Below the pieces are notes generated by a model. It made no database searches. It had not been told where the DNA came from and saw only the letters and a program-made list of their open reading frames with translations. This document shows, one piece after another, positions 9,783-19,230 of a stretch of DNA of 32,287 nucleotides; position 1 is the first letter of the stretch, and each line of letters opens with the position of its first letter. The DNA comes from Bacteroidales bacterium (lineage in GTDB: Bacteria > Bacteroidota > Bacteroidia > Bacteroidales > Rikenellaceae), in assembly GCA_949419965.1 (NCBI GenBank), contig CASPAC010000018.1:1-32287 (forward strand), given 5' to 3'. Both the position numbers and the translations under genes were made by a program.

Positions 9783-9790
9783 TAATTTTG
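9783..9790 (+). promoter_or_regulatory. -7 box of the MATE gene
   Basis: TAATTTTG matches TAnnTTTG perfectly and lies 15 bases before the ATG at 9806, implying a very short leader. The -33 region (TTTCC near 9759) is a poor match. This box argues against the longer in-frame start at 9671. Confidence 0.55.
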
Positions 9791-9805
9791 CCGCCGCAAA
9801 AAAGA

Positions 9806-11134
9806 ATGAAGATGAACCGCGAAATCATGCGCATAGCGCTGCCCAACATCGTATCGAACATCACCGTGCCGCTGATGGGCATCGTCTCGACGGCCATAGC
9901 CGGCCACTGGGGCACCGACTCGGCGGCGACGATCGGCGCGCTGGCCATCGGAGTCTCGATCTTCAACTTCATCTACTGGAACTGCTCCTTCGTACGCATG
10001 GGCACGAGCGGTCTGACGGCCCAGGCTTTCGGTGCGGGCGACATGCGCGAATGCACCGACATGCTGGCCCGGGCGCTCTCGGTGGGTGCGGCGATGGGTC
10101 TGCTGATGGTGGCGCTGCAATGGCCCGTGGGCGAACTGGCGCTGCGGGCGATGAACGGCGGCGACATGACGCGCGACTACTTCTACGCCCGCATCTGGGC
10201 CGTGCCGGCCGGCATCCTGCTTTTCGGCTTCAACGGCTGGTTCACGGGGATGCAGAACGCCATGATTCCGATGTTCACGGCGTTGACGGTAAACGTCATC
10301 CACATCCTGTTCAGCCTGTGGTTCGCCTTCGGGCTGGACATGGGGATCGTGGGCATCGCCTATGCTTCGGTGCTGGCCCAATGGAGCGGCGTGGCGCTCT
10401 CGACACTTCTGCTGGTATGGAAATACGGCGGCATGCTGACCAAGATCGACTGGGCCCAGGTGCTCGACACGGGGCGGCTGAAGACATTCTTCCTGATCAA
10501 CCGCGACATCATGCTGCGCACGCTCTGCATCGTGGCGGTCTACACCTTTTTCACGGGAGCCTCCGCCCGCATGGACGATCCGGCGCTGCTGGCGGTGAAT
10601 ACCCTGCTGCTGCAGCTCTTCACGCTCTTCTCCTACATGAACGACGGGTTCGCCTATGCGGCCGAGGCGCTGACGGGACGCTTCATCGGAGCCCGCGACA
10701 GCGCGTCGCTCCGCCTGTGCATACGCCGCTGCATACTCTGGGGCACGGCAGTATCGGTGGCTTTCGTAGGCATCTACCTCGTCGGCTGGCGCAACCTGTT
10801 GGGGCTTTTCGTCGACAGCGAGGGGCCCGAAGCGCCCGCCATACTCGAGCTGGCAGGCCGCTACATCGTCTGGATCATCGTCATCCCGATAGCCAGCGCC
10901 ATGCCCTTCATCATGGACGGCATCATGGTGGGCGCCACCGAAACACGCGTGATGCGCAACTCGATGTTCCTGGCGACGGCGGCCTACTTCGTCATCTACT
11001 ATGCGGGCTACCCGCTCATCGGCAACAACGCGCTGTGGCTGGGCTTCACGCTCTACATGTTCCTGCGCGGCGTGCTGCAATACTTCATGACCGGACGCCT
11101 GCGGGCGATCGAGGAAAAAGCCGACCAAGCATGA
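9806..11134 (+). CDS. MATE-family multidrug/toxic compound exporter
   Basis: A 442-residue inner-membrane antiporter of the usual MATE length, with about 12 hydrophobic helices spread along the protein. The N-terminus MNREIMRIALPNIVSNITVP and the following MGIVSTAIAGHWG are typical of MATE proteins (DinF-like branch). Such transporters expel cationic or aromatic compounds using a sodium or proton gradient; the substrate cannot be told from sequence. The start is at 9806 or, equally, the ATG two codons later at 9812. It is a single gene, convergent with the GH43 gene at the end of the hexuronate operon. Confidence 0.93.
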   Translation: MKMNREIMRIALPNIVSNITVPLMGIVSTAIAGHWGTDSAATIGALAIGVSIFNFIYWNCSFVRMGTSGLTAQAFGAGDMRECTDMLARALSVGAAMGLLMVALQWPVGELALRAMNGGDMTRDYFYARIWAVPAGILLFGFNGWFTGMQNAMIPMFTALTVNVIHILFSLWFAFGLDMGIVGIAYASVLAQWSGVALSTLLLVWKYGGMLTKIDWAQVLDTGRLKTFFLINRDIMLRTLCIVAVYTFFTGASARMDDPALLAVNTLLLQLFTLFSYMNDGFAYAAEALTGRFIGARDSASLRLCIRRCILWGTAVSVAFVGIYLVGWRNLLGLFVDSEGPEAPAILELAGRYIVWIIVIPIASAMPFIMDGIMVGATETRVMRNSMFLATAAYFVIYYAGYPLIGNNALWLGFTLYMFLRGVLQYFMTGRLRAIEEKADQA

Positions 11135-11172
11135 AAACCGGGAACCGGTCGGCTGCCGGGTTCCGATAAAAG

Positions 11173-11201
11173 ATGCCTCGCTACGCTCGGCATGACAAGA
11201 A
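11173..11201. repeat. REP-like imperfect palindrome
   Basis: AGATGCCTCGCTACGCTCGG followed by CATGACAAG belongs to the same family of short CATTCTGAGC...GAAGAATCT-type elements found at 13959-13986, 23711-23743, 23935-23961 and 24122-24149. It sits between convergent genes, where such elements usually lie. Confidence 0.5.
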
Positions 11202-11235
11202 AGAAGCGCTGAACTAACGGCCCCTTTTCACGAAA

Positions 11236-11266
11236 CGCTCCCCGCCACGCAATGTGGCGGGGAGCG
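11236..11266 (-). terminator. Terminator of the hexuronate operon
   Basis: A perfect 13-bp stem (CGCTCCCCGCCAC with GTGGCGGGGAGCG) around a 5-base loop, 20 bases past the GH43 stop. On the minus strand a short TTTCGTG follows. Because it lies between convergent genes it may serve both directions. Confidence 0.75.
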
Positions 11267-11286
11267 TCGTATCGGCCCGGAGAGGC

Positions 11287-12927
11287 TTATTTCGAAACCC
11301 GGAACCAGTCTATATCGATCCAGCCGGCATCGTTGCGGCGCACCTCGGCGTCGGCGAAGAAACCGATCTTGGCGCCGATCCAATGGCCGGCCTCGGCGGT
11401 GAAGGCGTCGCCCAACTCGCGGAAACGCTTGCCGTCGGTGCTGAACGAGAACTTGCAGACAAGGCGCGGCGTACCGTTGGCATTCCACTGCTGCTCGAAG
11501 CGGCAGCGGAACCAGACGTCGACGGGCTCGCCCGAAGCGGCGAACTCCTGCGAAGCCTCGACCGACTCGGGTGCACCCTTCTTCATGGCCCGGTTGCAGG
11601 TGGTGCGCTCGACGAGGAGCTTGCCGTCGGCGTAACGCAGCCCGATCGCAGCGTAATCGTGACCCATGACGATCAGCCCGGCACGGTCGCCCTCGTAGGA
11701 GGGATGGAAGCGGAGCTTTGCCGTAGCGGTATAGGCCGGCGCATTGATCTTCTGCAACAGCAGATTGCCGTTGTCGGAGAGGTTGCGCCACCCCTCGGGA
11801 CGGTTGTGGCAGTAGAGCCGCAATTCGCCCGCAGAGGGATTGGGGAAATACCATCCCGGCTTGGGATTGGCATGCCACTGCCACTGCAGACCCAGCGTGC
11901 GGCCGTCGAACTCGTCGCTGTCGGCCGGCGTGCGGACGGCGCTTTTCACGCGCGAAGCGGGCTTGCGGTAGGTGTCGACCGGCTCGCCGACGCCGTCGCC
12001 GTTGCGGTCGAGGCCGATGATGCACCAGTCGTCATCGGACCACGTGACGGGCTGGAGATGAACGATCCGCCCGTAGGCATACATGTCGACGAAGTGGACG
12101 AACCACGAATTGCCCTCGACGTCGTCGACCAAACCTCCCTGGTGGGGGCCAGGGGTCTTGGTATTGCCCTGGTGGAGCACGGTACGGCACTCGTAGGGGC
12201 CCCAAGGCGACTTGGAACGCAGGACGATCTGCCAGCCGGGCTTGACGCCGCCCGCGGGAGCGAAGACGTAATACCAACCGTTGCGCTTGTAGAACTTGGG
12301 ACCCTCGACGGTGGGATGGTCGCCGTGGCCGTCGAAGATCATGACATCCTCGCCGATGAGCCGCTCGCCGTCGGGCGTCATCTCGCTGACGCTCAACACG
12401 CTTTTAAGCCCGGCGCACGACCCGGCCCAACCGTGCACGAGGTAGGCCCTGCCGTCGTCGTCCCACAAGGGGCAGGTGTCGATGATGCCCTCGACCTCCT
12501 TGACCAGCAGGGGCTCCGACCACTCGCCGCGCGGATCCTGCGCCTTGGTCATGTAGATGCCGACGTAGGGATTGCCCCAATAGATATAATACCAGCCGTC
12601 GTGGAAGCGGATGGAGGGCGCCCAGACACCCTCGCCGTGGCGGGGCTTGTCGAAATGGTCGTAGGGCGGCTGCGCGGCGAAGACGGTGTTGACGATCTCC
12701 CAGTTGACCAGGTCGGTCGAGTGGAGAATCTGCAATCCCGGCACGCAGTTGAACGACGAAGAGGTCATCCAGTAGTCGTCGCCCGTGCGGACGACGTCGG
12801 GATCGGAATAATCGGCATAGAGCACGGGATTCTTATACTTCCCGTTGCCCAGATCGGGCGTCCATACCGTTTGTGCCGCAACCGGAGCGGCGGCGAAAAG
12901 GCTGAAGAACAAAAGCAGTTTTTTCAT
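11287..12927 (-). CDS. GH43-family glycoside hydrolase, exported
   Basis: A 546-residue exported enzyme with a signal peptide (residues 1-19, cut near VAAQ). Residues about 25-320 form a five-bladed GH43 propeller. The likely catalytic trio is Asp42 in ADYSDPD (base), Asp150 in GIIDTCPLW (pKa modulator) and Glu208 in TVEGPKFY (acid). Residues about 335-546 are a concanavalin-like beta-sandwich of the kind that follows many GH43 beta-xylosidases and arabinofuranosidases. The expected activity is removal of arabinose or xylose side chains from pectin or hemicellulose; the subfamily is not certain. It begins three bases after the pectinesterase stop and is the last gene of the operon. Confidence 0.9.
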   Translation of the reverse strand: MKKLLLFFSLFAAAPVAAQTVWTPDLGNGKYKNPVLYADYSDPDVVRTGDDYWMTSSSFNCVPGLQILHSTDLVNWEIVNTVFAAQPPYDHFDKPRHGEGVWAPSIRFHDGWYYIYWGNPYVGIYMTKAQDPRGEWSEPLLVKEVEGIIDTCPLWDDDGRAYLVHGWAGSCAGLKSVLSVSEMTPDGERLIGEDVMIFDGHGDHPTVEGPKFYKRNGWYYVFAPAGGVKPGWQIVLRSKSPWGPYECRTVLHQGNTKTPGPHQGGLVDDVEGNSWFVHFVDMYAYGRIVHLQPVTWSDDDWCIIGLDRNGDGVGEPVDTYRKPASRVKSAVRTPADSDEFDGRTLGLQWQWHANPKPGWYFPNPSAGELRLYCHNRPEGWRNLSDNGNLLLQKINAPAYTATAKLRFHPSYEGDRAGLIVMGHDYAAIGLRYADGKLLVERTTCNRAMKKGAPESVEASQEFAASGEPVDVWFRCRFEQQWNANGTPRLVCKFSFSTDGKRFRELGDAFTAEAGHWIGAKIGFFADAEVRRNDAGWIDIDWFRVSK

Positions 12928-12930
12928 AGG

Positions 12931-13932
12931 TCAGTCGATTGGTTCTGTAAAATCGAAGGCGCCTGTCCAGTCGTAGCGGAACTGCTCGGAGCCGGTTTTT
13001 TTGGCGAAGATCCTTTCGGGCACATAGTCGGCGGCCTCGTCGTCGGAGAGCTCGTGCGACCACGCCACGCGGCCGCTGCGGCCGGCACCGGGACCGGTGC
13101 AACGCCACTCGGCGTAGAACGACGTACGCTCGCGGGCCGGATCGCGCCAGTTGTGCCACCCCTCGGGGCGGATGGCGGCGGGCAATTCGCACGCCAGCCA
13201 CACGGTGCGGGCGGTGGACTTCCAGGGCCGTCCGAGGTAGAGTTTCGTAACGCTGTCGGCCGCCGTCACGCGGCAGTTTCGGAAGACATAGCCGTACTTG
13301 TTGCGCTCGGTGGTCGAAGCGGCGGTGATGTAGCTGTCGGACTTGCAATGGATCGAGCAATCGTCGAACAAGACGATCGAGGGACCGAAGATGAAGTCGG
13401 TGGTACCCTCGATGCGGCTGTCGACGACATGCACGCGCGAGACGTAGCCCTTGGTGAAGAAGGTGTCCTGGTCGCCGACGAGTGCGCAGCCGCTCAGCAG
13501 GATGCGGTCGCCCCGGGTTTCGAGCGCCACGGCCTGCCCCACCCTGCCGGCGTCGTTCTCGACGGTGAGCCCCTCGATCCAGACGTCGTCGGCCTGGACG
13601 GAGAAGGTCCAGCAATCGTAGGTGGTCATCTCGTAGCCGTCTACGACCTTGCCCGAGAAGTCGTTCCAGACAATGCGGACGCTGTCGCGGCCGCCCTCTC
13701 CGACGATCTTGACCTTGTCCTTGTAGACGTCGAGGGTGACTTTCTCGCGGTAGGTGCCGGGCATGATCCGCACCGTGCGCCACCCTTCGGGTTTGGAAGG
13801 CAGCGCATCGAAACAGGCCTGCACGGAGGTGAAATCGCCGCCGCCGTTGCAGTCGACGACGTAGACGCTCTTTTCGCGCTCAGGGGTGCATCCTGCGCAC
13901 AGCAAGGCGAAGAAAAGGAGGATTCTTTGCAT
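12931..13932 (-). CDS. Pectinesterase (CE8), lipoprotein
   Basis: This enzyme removes methyl esters from homogalacturonan. The 333-residue protein has a short hydrophobic leader ending in LLCAGC (probable lipidated Cys15, with a non-ideal Cys at -3). The right-handed beta-helix motifs of family CE8 are all present: Gln133 in GQAVAL, Asp156 in GDQDTFF, nucleophile Asp179 in TTDFIFG, and Arg235 in LGRPW. The start at 13932 is preferred to 13956 because it gives the leader. It lies 101 bases after uxaA and three bases before the GH43 gene, so de-esterification is physically linked to galacturonate catabolism. Confidence 0.93.
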   Translation of the reverse strand: MQRILLFFALLCAGCTPEREKSVYVVDCNGGGDFTSVQACFDALPSKPEGWRTVRIMPGTYREKVTLDVYKDKVKIVGEGGRDSVRIVWNDFSGKVVDGYEMTTYDCWTFSVQADDVWIEGLTVENDAGRVGQAVALETRGDRILLSGCALVGDQDTFFTKGYVSRVHVVDSRIEGTTDFIFGPSIVLFDDCSIHCKSDSYITAASTTERNKYGYVFRNCRVTAADSVTKLYLGRPWKSTARTVWLACELPAAIRPEGWHNWRDPARERTSFYAEWRCTGPGAGRSGRVAWSHELSDDEAADYVPERIFAKKTGSEQFRYDWTGAFDFTEPID

Positions 13933-14033
13933 AACAGCATCTTCGTCCCGCAACAACAGATTCTTCGCTGACGCTCAGAATGACACGGTGCTGCGAAAGG
14001 GACGATTTTCAATTCTTAATTTTTCATTTTCAA
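13933..14033. repeat. REP-like element in the operon between uxaA and the pectinesterase
   Basis: CAGATTCTTCGCTGACGCTC followed by AGAATGACA (about 13959-13986) is one of the window's REP-like units. It is followed by the AT-rich TTCAATTCTTAATTTTTC repeat seen also at 19434-19455. It may stabilise the upstream mRNA or dampen read-through. No promoter is evident. Confidence 0.5.
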
Positions 14034-15524
14034 TTACAACGTGACGCCGGTCTTGAAGATGGCGATCTCCTTGAAACCGGTCTTCTCGTGGAGCAGATGT
14101 TCGCCGTCGGCCGTGGCAAGAATCTTGGCGATGAAACGCTCCAGCACGGCCTGCGGCTCCTCGTCCTCGACGAGCGACCCGGCGTTGAAGTCGATCCAGT
14201 TGGACTTGAACTTCGAAAGCTGGGTGTTGGTCGAAATCTTCATCGTGGGGACGAACGACCCGAACGGCGTTCCGCGCCCGGTGGTGAACAACACGAGCTG
14301 GCACCCCGACAAGGCGAGGGCCGAAGCGGCCACGAGGTCGTTGCCCGGCGCCTGCAGGAGGTTGAGCCCCTGCCTGCGAAGCGGCTGGGTGTATTTCAGC
14401 ACGTCGACGACCTGCTGGGCGCCGCCCTTCTGGACACAACCCAACGATTTCTCCTCCAGCGTGGTGATGCCGCCCTTCTTGTTGCCGGGCGACGGATTCT
14501 CGTAGATGGGCTGGTCGTACTTGCGGAAATACCCCTTGAAATCGTTGATCAGGCAGACGGTCTGCTCGAAGACGGCACGGTCCTCGGCGCGGTCCATCAG
14601 AATGGTCTCGGCGCCGAACATCTCGGGCACTTCGGTGAGCACAGTGGTGCCGCCCTGTGCGATGAGCCAGTCGGAAAAGAGGCCCACGAGCGGATTGGCC
14701 GTGATGCCCGAAAAACCGTCGGAGCCGCCGCACTTCAACCCGACGCGGAGGTAGGACAACGGCAGCAGCCGGCGCTTGTCGGCGCGGGTCTTCTCGACCA
14801 GCTCGCGGCAGATCTCGAATCCGGCAGCGACCTCGTCCTCGACCTCCTGGGCGATGAGGAACTTCACGCGGTCGTCGTCCCACTCGCCGATGGCCTCCTT
14901 GAGGGCCGAAACCTGGTTGTTCTCGCACCCGAGACCGAGGACGAGAACGGCACCGGCATTGGGATGCTTCACGAGAGCGGCGAGGGCGCTGCGCGTGTTG
15001 GCATGGTCGTCGCCCAGCTGCGAACAGCCGTAGTTGTGGGTATAGACCCGCACGTCGTCGAGGTGCGAGCAGTCGCACTCGGCCTTGACCCGCTCGGCGA
15101 TGGCCTGGGCCTGACCGTTGACGCACCCGACCGAAGGCACGATCCACAACTCGTTGCGGATGCCCATCGTGTCGTTCTTGCGGAGGTAACCCATGACCTT
15201 GACGTCGCGCTTGGGGTAGTCGACGTCGTAGACCTTGGGCGCATAGACATACTCCAGATCGTCGCGGAGGTTGGTTTTGAGGTTGTGGGAATGGATCCAG
15301 GCACCGGCGGCCACGGGCTCGGTGGCATGACCGATGGGATAGCCGTACTTGACGACATTCTCGCCCTCGGCGATGTCGCGCAAAGCGAACTTGTGACCGC
15401 GGGCGACGGACTCGCGCAAGGTGACGCGCACGCCGTCGATGTCGAACGATTCGCCGGCCTTCAGATCGTCGGCGAGGGCCACGGCGACGTTGTCCGCGGC
15501 ATTGATTTTCAGAAACCGTTTCAT
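14034..15524 (-). CDS. uxaA: Altronate dehydratase
   Basis: UxaA dehydrates D-altronate to 2-keto-3-deoxygluconate (KDG) in the cytoplasm. At 496 residues it matches the usual length. Residues about 1-90 form the SAF-like N-terminal domain, and the remainder the large UxaA domain with conserved Cys/His-rich segments (YTHNYGCSQLGDDHANT, VLGLGCENNQV) and GLKCGGSDGFSGITANP. These enzymes need a divalent metal, usually iron. The start MKRFLKINAADN at 15524 gives the family N-terminus; an apparent frame extension to 15881 is antisense noise over uxaB. It follows uxaB after 76 bases. Confidence 0.95.
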   Translation of the reverse strand: MKRFLKINAADNVAVALADDLKAGESFDIDGVRVTLRESVARGHKFALRDIAEGENVVKYGYPIGHATEPVAAGAWIHSHNLKTNLRDDLEYVYAPKVYDVDYPKRDVKVMGYLRKNDTMGIRNELWIVPSVGCVNGQAQAIAERVKAECDCSHLDDVRVYTHNYGCSQLGDDHANTRSALAALVKHPNAGAVLVLGLGCENNQVSALKEAIGEWDDDRVKFLIAQEVEDEVAAGFEICRELVEKTRADKRRLLPLSYLRVGLKCGGSDGFSGITANPLVGLFSDWLIAQGGTTVLTEVPEMFGAETILMDRAEDRAVFEQTVCLINDFKGYFRKYDQPIYENPSPGNKKGGITTLEEKSLGCVQKGGAQQVVDVLKYTQPLRRQGLNLLQAPGNDLVAASALALSGCQLVLFTTGRGTPFGSFVPTMKISTNTQLSKFKSNWIDFNAGSLVEDEEPQAVLERFIAKILATADGEHLLHEKTGFKEIAIFKTGVTL

Positions 15525-15600
15525 GGCTCTATACTCGAAAAAAGGGGCGGGAGCGCCCTGCTCTGAGAGCCGCACTCCTGCCCCGGATGAACGATTCGGT

Positions 15601-17058
15601 CTACTTGCCGAGGAACTTGTCCAACGCCTTGGCCATGCCCAGGTCGCGGATGTCGGACAGGTAGTTGGCGACGGCGGAGACGAAGCCCGGCACCTCGGAG
15701 AAATCGACGGTGAAGATGCCGCTTTCGCGCACGATCTTCGAGACGGTAGCCTCCGCATCGGCGGGATTCCAGTTCTTGCGGATGTACTCCACGAACTCCT
15801 GCGTATCGTCGGGCTGGAAACCGCTTTCGGGACCGTAGAGCGACAACAGCGCGGCGAACGTAAAGCACTCGTGCTGAGCAACGCGCCGGGCTTTGAACCA
15901 ATTGTCCTTGACGGTGGGATAGTTGCGCGCCTCCCATTTCGACAGCGAATTGAGCGAAATGGACTTGAGCATGTGCTTGATGAAGGGGTTGTAGAAACGC
16001 TCCAGGATGCCTGCGGCGAACTCCTTCAGTTCGGCCTGATCCTCCTCGATCATGGGGATGACCTCCTCGGCGACCATGTCGTTGACGAACTTCTCGATGG
16101 CGGGCGTGTTGAAGGCGTCCATGACGGTCTCGCAACCCATCTGCAAGGCGATGGGCACCATGCCGGTGTGCGAACCGTTGAGAATGCGCACCTTCTTGTC
16201 GCGGAACTGCTTGATCGACGGCATGAAGATGACGTGCAGGCCGGCCTTGTCGAGCGGCAGCTCCTTCATGACCTCCTTATAGCCGGGACCGCCGATGGCC
16301 CAGAGGTGGTACAACTCGGCCTTGACGACGAGGTTGTCGTTGAAACCGATCTCCTCCTTGATCTCGCTGATCGTATCGCGCGGGAACCCGGGGACGATGC
16401 GGTCGACGAGCGTATCGCAGAAGTGGCAGTTCTGCTCGACCCAGTCGATGAAATCCTGCCCCAACTTGTTATACTCGGCGTGCCTGATGACGTACTCGTG
16501 GAGCGTGGAACCGTTGTTCTCGATGAGCTCGCAGCAGATGATGCAAAGCCCCTTGGAGGGGTCGCCGCCGAAGTGCTTGAAACGCTTGTAAAGCAAGGCG
16601 GTCATCTTGGCGGGGTACGACTTGGGCGGGCAGGCCGTGAAGTCGTCGCCCTCCTCGTAACGGATACCGGCCTCGGTGGTGTTGGAGATGGTGATCTTCA
16701 ACTCGGGCGAGAGGAAATACTGCTCGTACTTGGCATAGTCGACGTAGGGATTGAACGAATCCATGACGCTCTTGACCATGCGCACGTCCTTCTTGGGCTG
16801 CTTGTTCTCGATGCCCTCCAGGTAGACGTGGTAGAGGTTGTCCTGCTTGCGGAGCAGGTCGATCATGCCCAGCACCTTGCGCTCGGGGTCGAGGATGGGC
16901 TGGCAGACGGCCACACCCGCATTCATGACGCCCTTTTCGTTGGCGATGTCGATCTGCCAGTCGACGAACGCACGCAGGAAATTGCCCTCGCCGAACTGGA
17001 GGATCCGGATGGGCCGCTCCGTCTTGGCGACGGTCGACTTATTGAGTTCCTTGATCAT
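15601..17058 (-). CDS. uxaB: Tagaturonate reductase (altronate oxidoreductase)
   Basis: UxaB reduces D-tagaturonate to D-altronate with NADH. The 485-residue protein is a full-length member of the mannitol dehydrogenase/UxaB superfamily: an N-terminal nucleotide-binding segment (RPIRILQFGEGNFLRAFVDW, residues 16-35), the SNTTEAGI segment, and a C-terminal catalytic domain with KVRILNGSHT. The FGEGNFLRAF signature and 480-residue length fit UxaB rather than mannonate UxuB; the neighbouring uxaA and uxaC support this. It starts 27 bases after exuT. Confidence 0.94.
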   Translation of the reverse strand: MIKELNKSTVAKTERPIRILQFGEGNFLRAFVDWQIDIANEKGVMNAGVAVCQPILDPERKVLGMIDLLRKQDNLYHVYLEGIENKQPKKDVRMVKSVMDSFNPYVDYAKYEQYFLSPELKITISNTTEAGIRYEEGDDFTACPPKSYPAKMTALLYKRFKHFGGDPSKGLCIICCELIENNGSTLHEYVIRHAEYNKLGQDFIDWVEQNCHFCDTLVDRIVPGFPRDTISEIKEEIGFNDNLVVKAELYHLWAIGGPGYKEVMKELPLDKAGLHVIFMPSIKQFRDKKVRILNGSHTGMVPIALQMGCETVMDAFNTPAIEKFVNDMVAEEVIPMIEEDQAELKEFAAGILERFYNPFIKHMLKSISLNSLSKWEARNYPTVKDNWFKARRVAQHECFTFAALLSLYGPESGFQPDDTQEFVEYIRKNWNPADAEATVSKIVRESGIFTVDFSEVPGFVSAVANYLSDIRDLGMAKALDKFLGK

Positions 17059-17085
17059 ATTCTTTTGCTTTTTATTGTCGGAAAC

Positions 17086-18534
17086 TTACTTGATGACCAC
17101 CAGCTTGTATTTGGGAACCAACGCCTTCATGACGATCCAGCCGACGAGGTAGGCCACGGCGCAGATGCAGAAGACGATGAAATAACCGGCCGGCTTGCCC
17201 TCGAAACCGAGGAAGCGCAGGTTGGTTTCGCCCGCAAAGACGAAGAGGTCGCCGGCGAACCACTGCAACAACATGGAGCCGACGCCGCCGGCCATGCCGC
17301 CGATGCCGGTGATGGTGGCGATCGCCGACTTAGGGAATATGTCGCCCACCGTAGAGAAGATGTTGGCCGACCACGACTGGTGCGCGGCGCCGCCGATGCC
17401 GATCATGATGACGGGGAACCACGGCGAGATGGTGCCGAGGGGCTGCGCCAACAGCACCAGCAAGGGGAAGAAGGCGAAAATCAACATGGCGCGCATGCGT
17501 GCGGCATAGGGATTCAGACCGGTCTTGTTGATGATGAGCGTGGGAAGCTTGCCGCCGTAGATGGAGAGCATGGTGATGGCGTAGAGCGTGAAGATCAGCG
17601 CAATGCCGAGGCCCTCGGAGGTCTTGATGCCGAACTGCGTATTGAGATACGACGGCGTCCAGAAGAGGAAGAACCACCACACGCCGTCGGTCATGAACTT
17701 ACCGAAGGCGAAAGCCCACGTCTGCCGGAACGAAAAAGCCTGCAGGAACGACATCTTGGGCTCGTCGTGCTGCTCGACGGCAGTCACGGCCTCCTCCTCG
17801 TGGCGGTCCTGCTCGATGTAGGCGAGCTCGGCGGCATTGACGCTGGGATGCTCGGACGGCTTCTTGTACATGAAGACCCAGAAACCCATCCACACGAAGC
17901 CCAGGGCGCCGATGACTACGAAAGCCATCTCCCAACCCCACGCCTTGGCGAGCAAGGGGATGGTCAGCGGTGCGAAGAGGGCGCCGATGGAAGCGCCGGC
18001 GTTGAAAATGGAGGTGGCATAGGCGCGGTCCTTCTTGGGGAAGTACTCGGCCGTCACCTTGATGGCAGCGGGGAAGTTGCCGGCCTCACCCAGAGCGAGG
18101 ACGCAGCGTGCCGCGATGAAGAAATACATGCTGACGGTGGCGATGGTCACGGCCATGACGGAACCCGCCTCGACGGCCCGCAAGGCAGCGGCGTCGGGCA
18201 GTCCGACCCACAATTCGGTGCCCACGCCGCACAAGGCGTGGAGGCAGGCGCCGGCCGACCACACGCCGATGGCCCAGAGGTAACCCTTCTTGGTGCCCAT
18301 CCAGTCGACGAAGCGGCCGGCGAAGAGCATGCAGACGGCGTAGAAGATCGAAAAGATCGAAGTGATACGTCCGTAATTGGATTCGTCCCAATGGAATTCG
18401 GGTTTGATGAACTCGTCCCACGTGAGCGACAAAACCTGACGGTCGAGGTAGTTGACCGTAGTGGCGAAAAACAACATCGCACAGATGATCCAACGGTAGT
18501 TGGTCATCTTCTCGTTGAAATTGATATTTTGCAT
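17086..18534 (-). CDS. exuT: Hexuronate MFS transporter
   Basis: An inner-membrane importer of 482 residues with 12 predicted helices, in the anion:cation symporter branch of the major facilitator family that holds ExuT. The N-terminus shows NYLDRQVLS at the end of the first helix. The loop after helix 2 has GRFVDWMGTKKG (motif A), and LGEAGNFPAAIKVTAEYFPK is a signature of this branch. It should bring galacturonate and/or glucuronate in with protons or sodium. Its place between eda and uxaB supports the substrate, but binding specificity cannot be read from sequence. Gaps to neighbours are 27 bases on both sides. Confidence 0.9.
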   Translation of the reverse strand: MQNINFNEKMTNYRWIICAMLFFATTVNYLDRQVLSLTWDEFIKPEFHWDESNYGRITSIFSIFYAVCMLFAGRFVDWMGTKKGYLWAIGVWSAGACLHALCGVGTELWVGLPDAAALRAVEAGSVMAVTIATVSMYFFIAARCVLALGEAGNFPAAIKVTAEYFPKKDRAYATSIFNAGASIGALFAPLTIPLLAKAWGWEMAFVVIGALGFVWMGFWVFMYKKPSEHPSVNAAELAYIEQDRHEEEAVTAVEQHDEPKMSFLQAFSFRQTWAFAFGKFMTDGVWWFFLFWTPSYLNTQFGIKTSEGLGIALIFTLYAITMLSIYGGKLPTLIINKTGLNPYAARMRAMLIFAFFPLLVLLAQPLGTISPWFPVIMIGIGGAAHQSWSANIFSTVGDIFPKSAIATITGIGGMAGGVGSMLLQWFAGDLFVFAGETNLRFLGFEGKPAGYFIVFCICAVAYLVGWIVMKALVPKYKLVVIK

Positions 18535-18561
18535 CGGTTCGAGGTTAGATGGATTGAACGC

Positions 18562-19230
18562 TTAACGCACGGCGGCGATGACGCCGAGGGCGAAACGGCA
18601 TTTCTCGGTGATGGCCTTCCACTCCTTGGCGGCGATGACCTCCTTGGGGAAGAGCTGCGAACCCATGCCTACGCAGAAGACGCCGGCCTTGAACCAGGCG
18701 GTGAGGTTCTCCTCGGTGGGCTCGACGGCTCCCGTAGCCATGATATTGGACCACGGCAGGGGCGCCTTGACGTTCTTGACGAACGACGGACCGCCGACGT
18801 TGCCTGCGGGGAAGACCTTCGTAAGATCGCAACCCAGCTCCTGGGCCAAGCCGATCTCCGTGACGGAACCGCAGCCGGGGGTGTAGGGCACGAGGTGGCG
18901 GTTGCACACCTTGGCGACCTCGGGATTGAGGTAGGGACCGACGACGAAGTTGGCGCCGTACTGCATGTAGAGGACGGCCGTGGGAGCGTCGACGATGGAA
19001 CCGATGCCCAGCACCATGTCGGGGCACTCCTTGGCGGCGAACTTCACCAACTCGATGAAGACCTCCGAAGCGAAGTCGCCGCGGTTGGTGAACTCGAAAG
19101 CACGCACACCGCCCTCGTAACAAGCCTTGAGAACCTGCTTGGCGATCTCGGCGTCGGCGTGATAGAACACGGGAACCATACCGGTCTTGCCGATGGCCTC
19201 CATGACCTGAGACTTATTGAATCTTGCCAT
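18562..19230 (-). CDS. eda: KDPG aldolase
   Basis: Eda splits 2-keto-3-deoxy-6-phosphogluconate into pyruvate and glyceraldehyde-3-phosphate, the last step of hexuronate breakdown. The 222-residue beta-barrel has the Schiff-base Lys138 in [12 protein letters not shown] and the phosphate-binding GCGSVTE and [11 protein letters not shown] loops. At the position of the general acid/base glutamate of the E. coli enzyme (LRTE) this protein seems to have TNRGD (Asp52), judged by eye. It may also act on 4-hydroxy-2-oxoglutarate. The start [12 protein letters not shown] fits the family. It lies 27 bases before exuT, with 223 bases separating it from kdgK. Confidence 0.94.
   Translation of the reverse strand: MARFNKSQVMEAIGKTGMVPVFYHADAEIAKQVLKACYEGGVRAFEFTNRGDFASEVFIELVKFAAKECPDMVLGIGSIVDAPTAVLYMQYGANFVVGPYLNPEVAKVCNRHLVPYTPGCGSVTEIGLAQELGCDLTKVFPAGNVGGPSFVKNVKAPLPWSNIMATGAVEPTEENLTAWFKAGVFCVGMGSQLFPKEVIAAKEWKAITEKCRFALGVIAAVR

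Noticed and set aside
11254..13971. Long plus-strand open frame over GH43 and pectinesterase
   Set aside because: Antisense shadow of two genes with intact catalytic motifs.
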